From Halomonas sp. A11-A (GTDB taxonomy: Bacteria; Pseudomonadota; Gammaproteobacteria; Pseudomonadales; Halomonadaceae), in NCBI RefSeq assembly GCF_003182195.1, contig NZ_QGTM01000003.1, forward strand, positions 124,001-188,000: 64,000 bases of DNA, given 5' to 3'. The notes beneath the pieces were generated by a model. That model was not told the origin of the DNA. It made no database searches and was given only the letters and a program-made list of their open reading frames with translations. The position numbers and the translations under genes were made by a program. Below are positions 63,914-64,000 of this stretch, in pieces. Within the stretch, counting starts at the first letter, position 1. Each line of letters opens with the position of its first letter.

Positions 63914-64000
63914 ATGCCCATGTTGAGCGTGACACCGATTCCCGCGTTTGGCGACAACTATATCTGGCTGCTGCGCCAGGATACGAGTTCCGAAATCTGC
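63914..64000 (+). CDS. gloB: Hydroxyacylglutathione hydrolase GloB, N-terminal part
   Basis: The window ends inside this gene; 29 codons are visible. They read MPMLSVTPIPAFGDNYIWLL and then RQDTSSEIC, the characteristic N-terminus of glyoxalase II (metallo-beta-lactamase fold), which releases lactate and glutathione in methylglyoxal detoxification. An AGGA site precedes the ATG at 63914; a second ATG two codons on is also possible. The divergent position next to the yafS-like/rnhA/dnaQ genes supports the call. Confidence 0.85.
   Translation, partial: MPMLSVTPIPAFGDNYIWLLRQDTSSEIC

Overview
The window reads as chromosomal DNA from a GC-rich, moderately halophilic gammaproteobacterium, most likely a member of Halomonadaceae (Halomonas or a close relative). 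The main reason is a complete ectoine operon (ectABC). It is supported by typical gammaproteobacterial neighbourhoods: yafS-like/rnhA/dnaQ next to gloB, tusDCBE, cysI-DUF934 and arsC-wrbA-DUF2069. Gene density is high. AT-rich patches are few and mark promoters.

Layout. 1-5.8 kb: the 3' end of tamB, msrA, an X-Pro dipeptidase, a cytochrome c'-like protein, a beta-carbonic anhydrase and glutathione reductase. 6-12.2 kb: an osmoadaptation block made of ectABC followed by a retropepsin-like lipoprotein, an inactive-transglutaminase/7TM protein and an ATP-grasp ligase (RloA/RloB/RloC type). 12.2-17.2 kb: zur-like, hisI, yidD and sufE, then a divergent pair of a tyrosine recombinase and a KfrA-like coiled-coil DNA-binding protein, a 147-bp palindromic element, and nfuA. 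17.5-25.8 kb: metH, a MATE exporter, sulfite reductase cysI with DUF934, a second large palindromic element, and an Smr-domain protein. 25.9-30.6 kb: a membrane-anchored GGCT-like protein, arsC-like, wrbA-like, DUF2069, cytochrome b561, azlCD and pdxH. 30.7-35.3 kb: a Pat-type protein acetyltransferase divergent from a histone-deacetylase-family hydrolase, then an XRE-cupin regulator.

35.3-46.6 kb is a formate dehydrogenase locus: fdhD on the minus strand, then DUF3305, DUF3306, a polyferredoxin, a TorD-like chaperone, a tiny Tat protein, and the catalytic, Fe-S and cytochrome b subunits. DUF1244, moaB and moeA follow, so the molybdopterin enzyme sits beside late cofactor-synthesis genes. 46.6-50.6 kb: acpH, tusDCBE, a BI-1/YccA membrane protein, a deletion-damaged NUDIX gene, tRNA-Ser(UGA) and yaeQ. 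50.6-57.5 kb: a CvrA-type cation/proton antiporter, an orphan NMT1-domain protein, an alpha/beta hydrolase, a queuosine-precursor transporter behind a preQ1-I-like riboswitch, and a propionyl/acetyl-CoA synthetase. 57.7-59.0 kb: an IS200/IS605-type element carrying only tnpB, with matching end hairpins. 59.1-64 kb: an ArsR-type regulator, sohB, an SCP2-domain protein, the yafS-like/rnhA/dnaQ/nudC operon, and the start of gloB running off the end.

Themes. Osmoprotection is represented by ectABC, RloABC and a cation antiporter. Sulfur and Fe-S metabolism is represented by sufE, nfuA, cysI and tusBCDE. Lysine acylation may be represented by Pat and an HDAC-family protein, with the CoA ligase as a plausible substrate. 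The less explained items are the recombinase/KfrA pair with its dyads, two large palindromic non-coding elements, the stand-alone TnpB element, two gene remnants (NUDIX and a YheT-like hydrolase) and the NMT1 protein with a long low-complexity linker.
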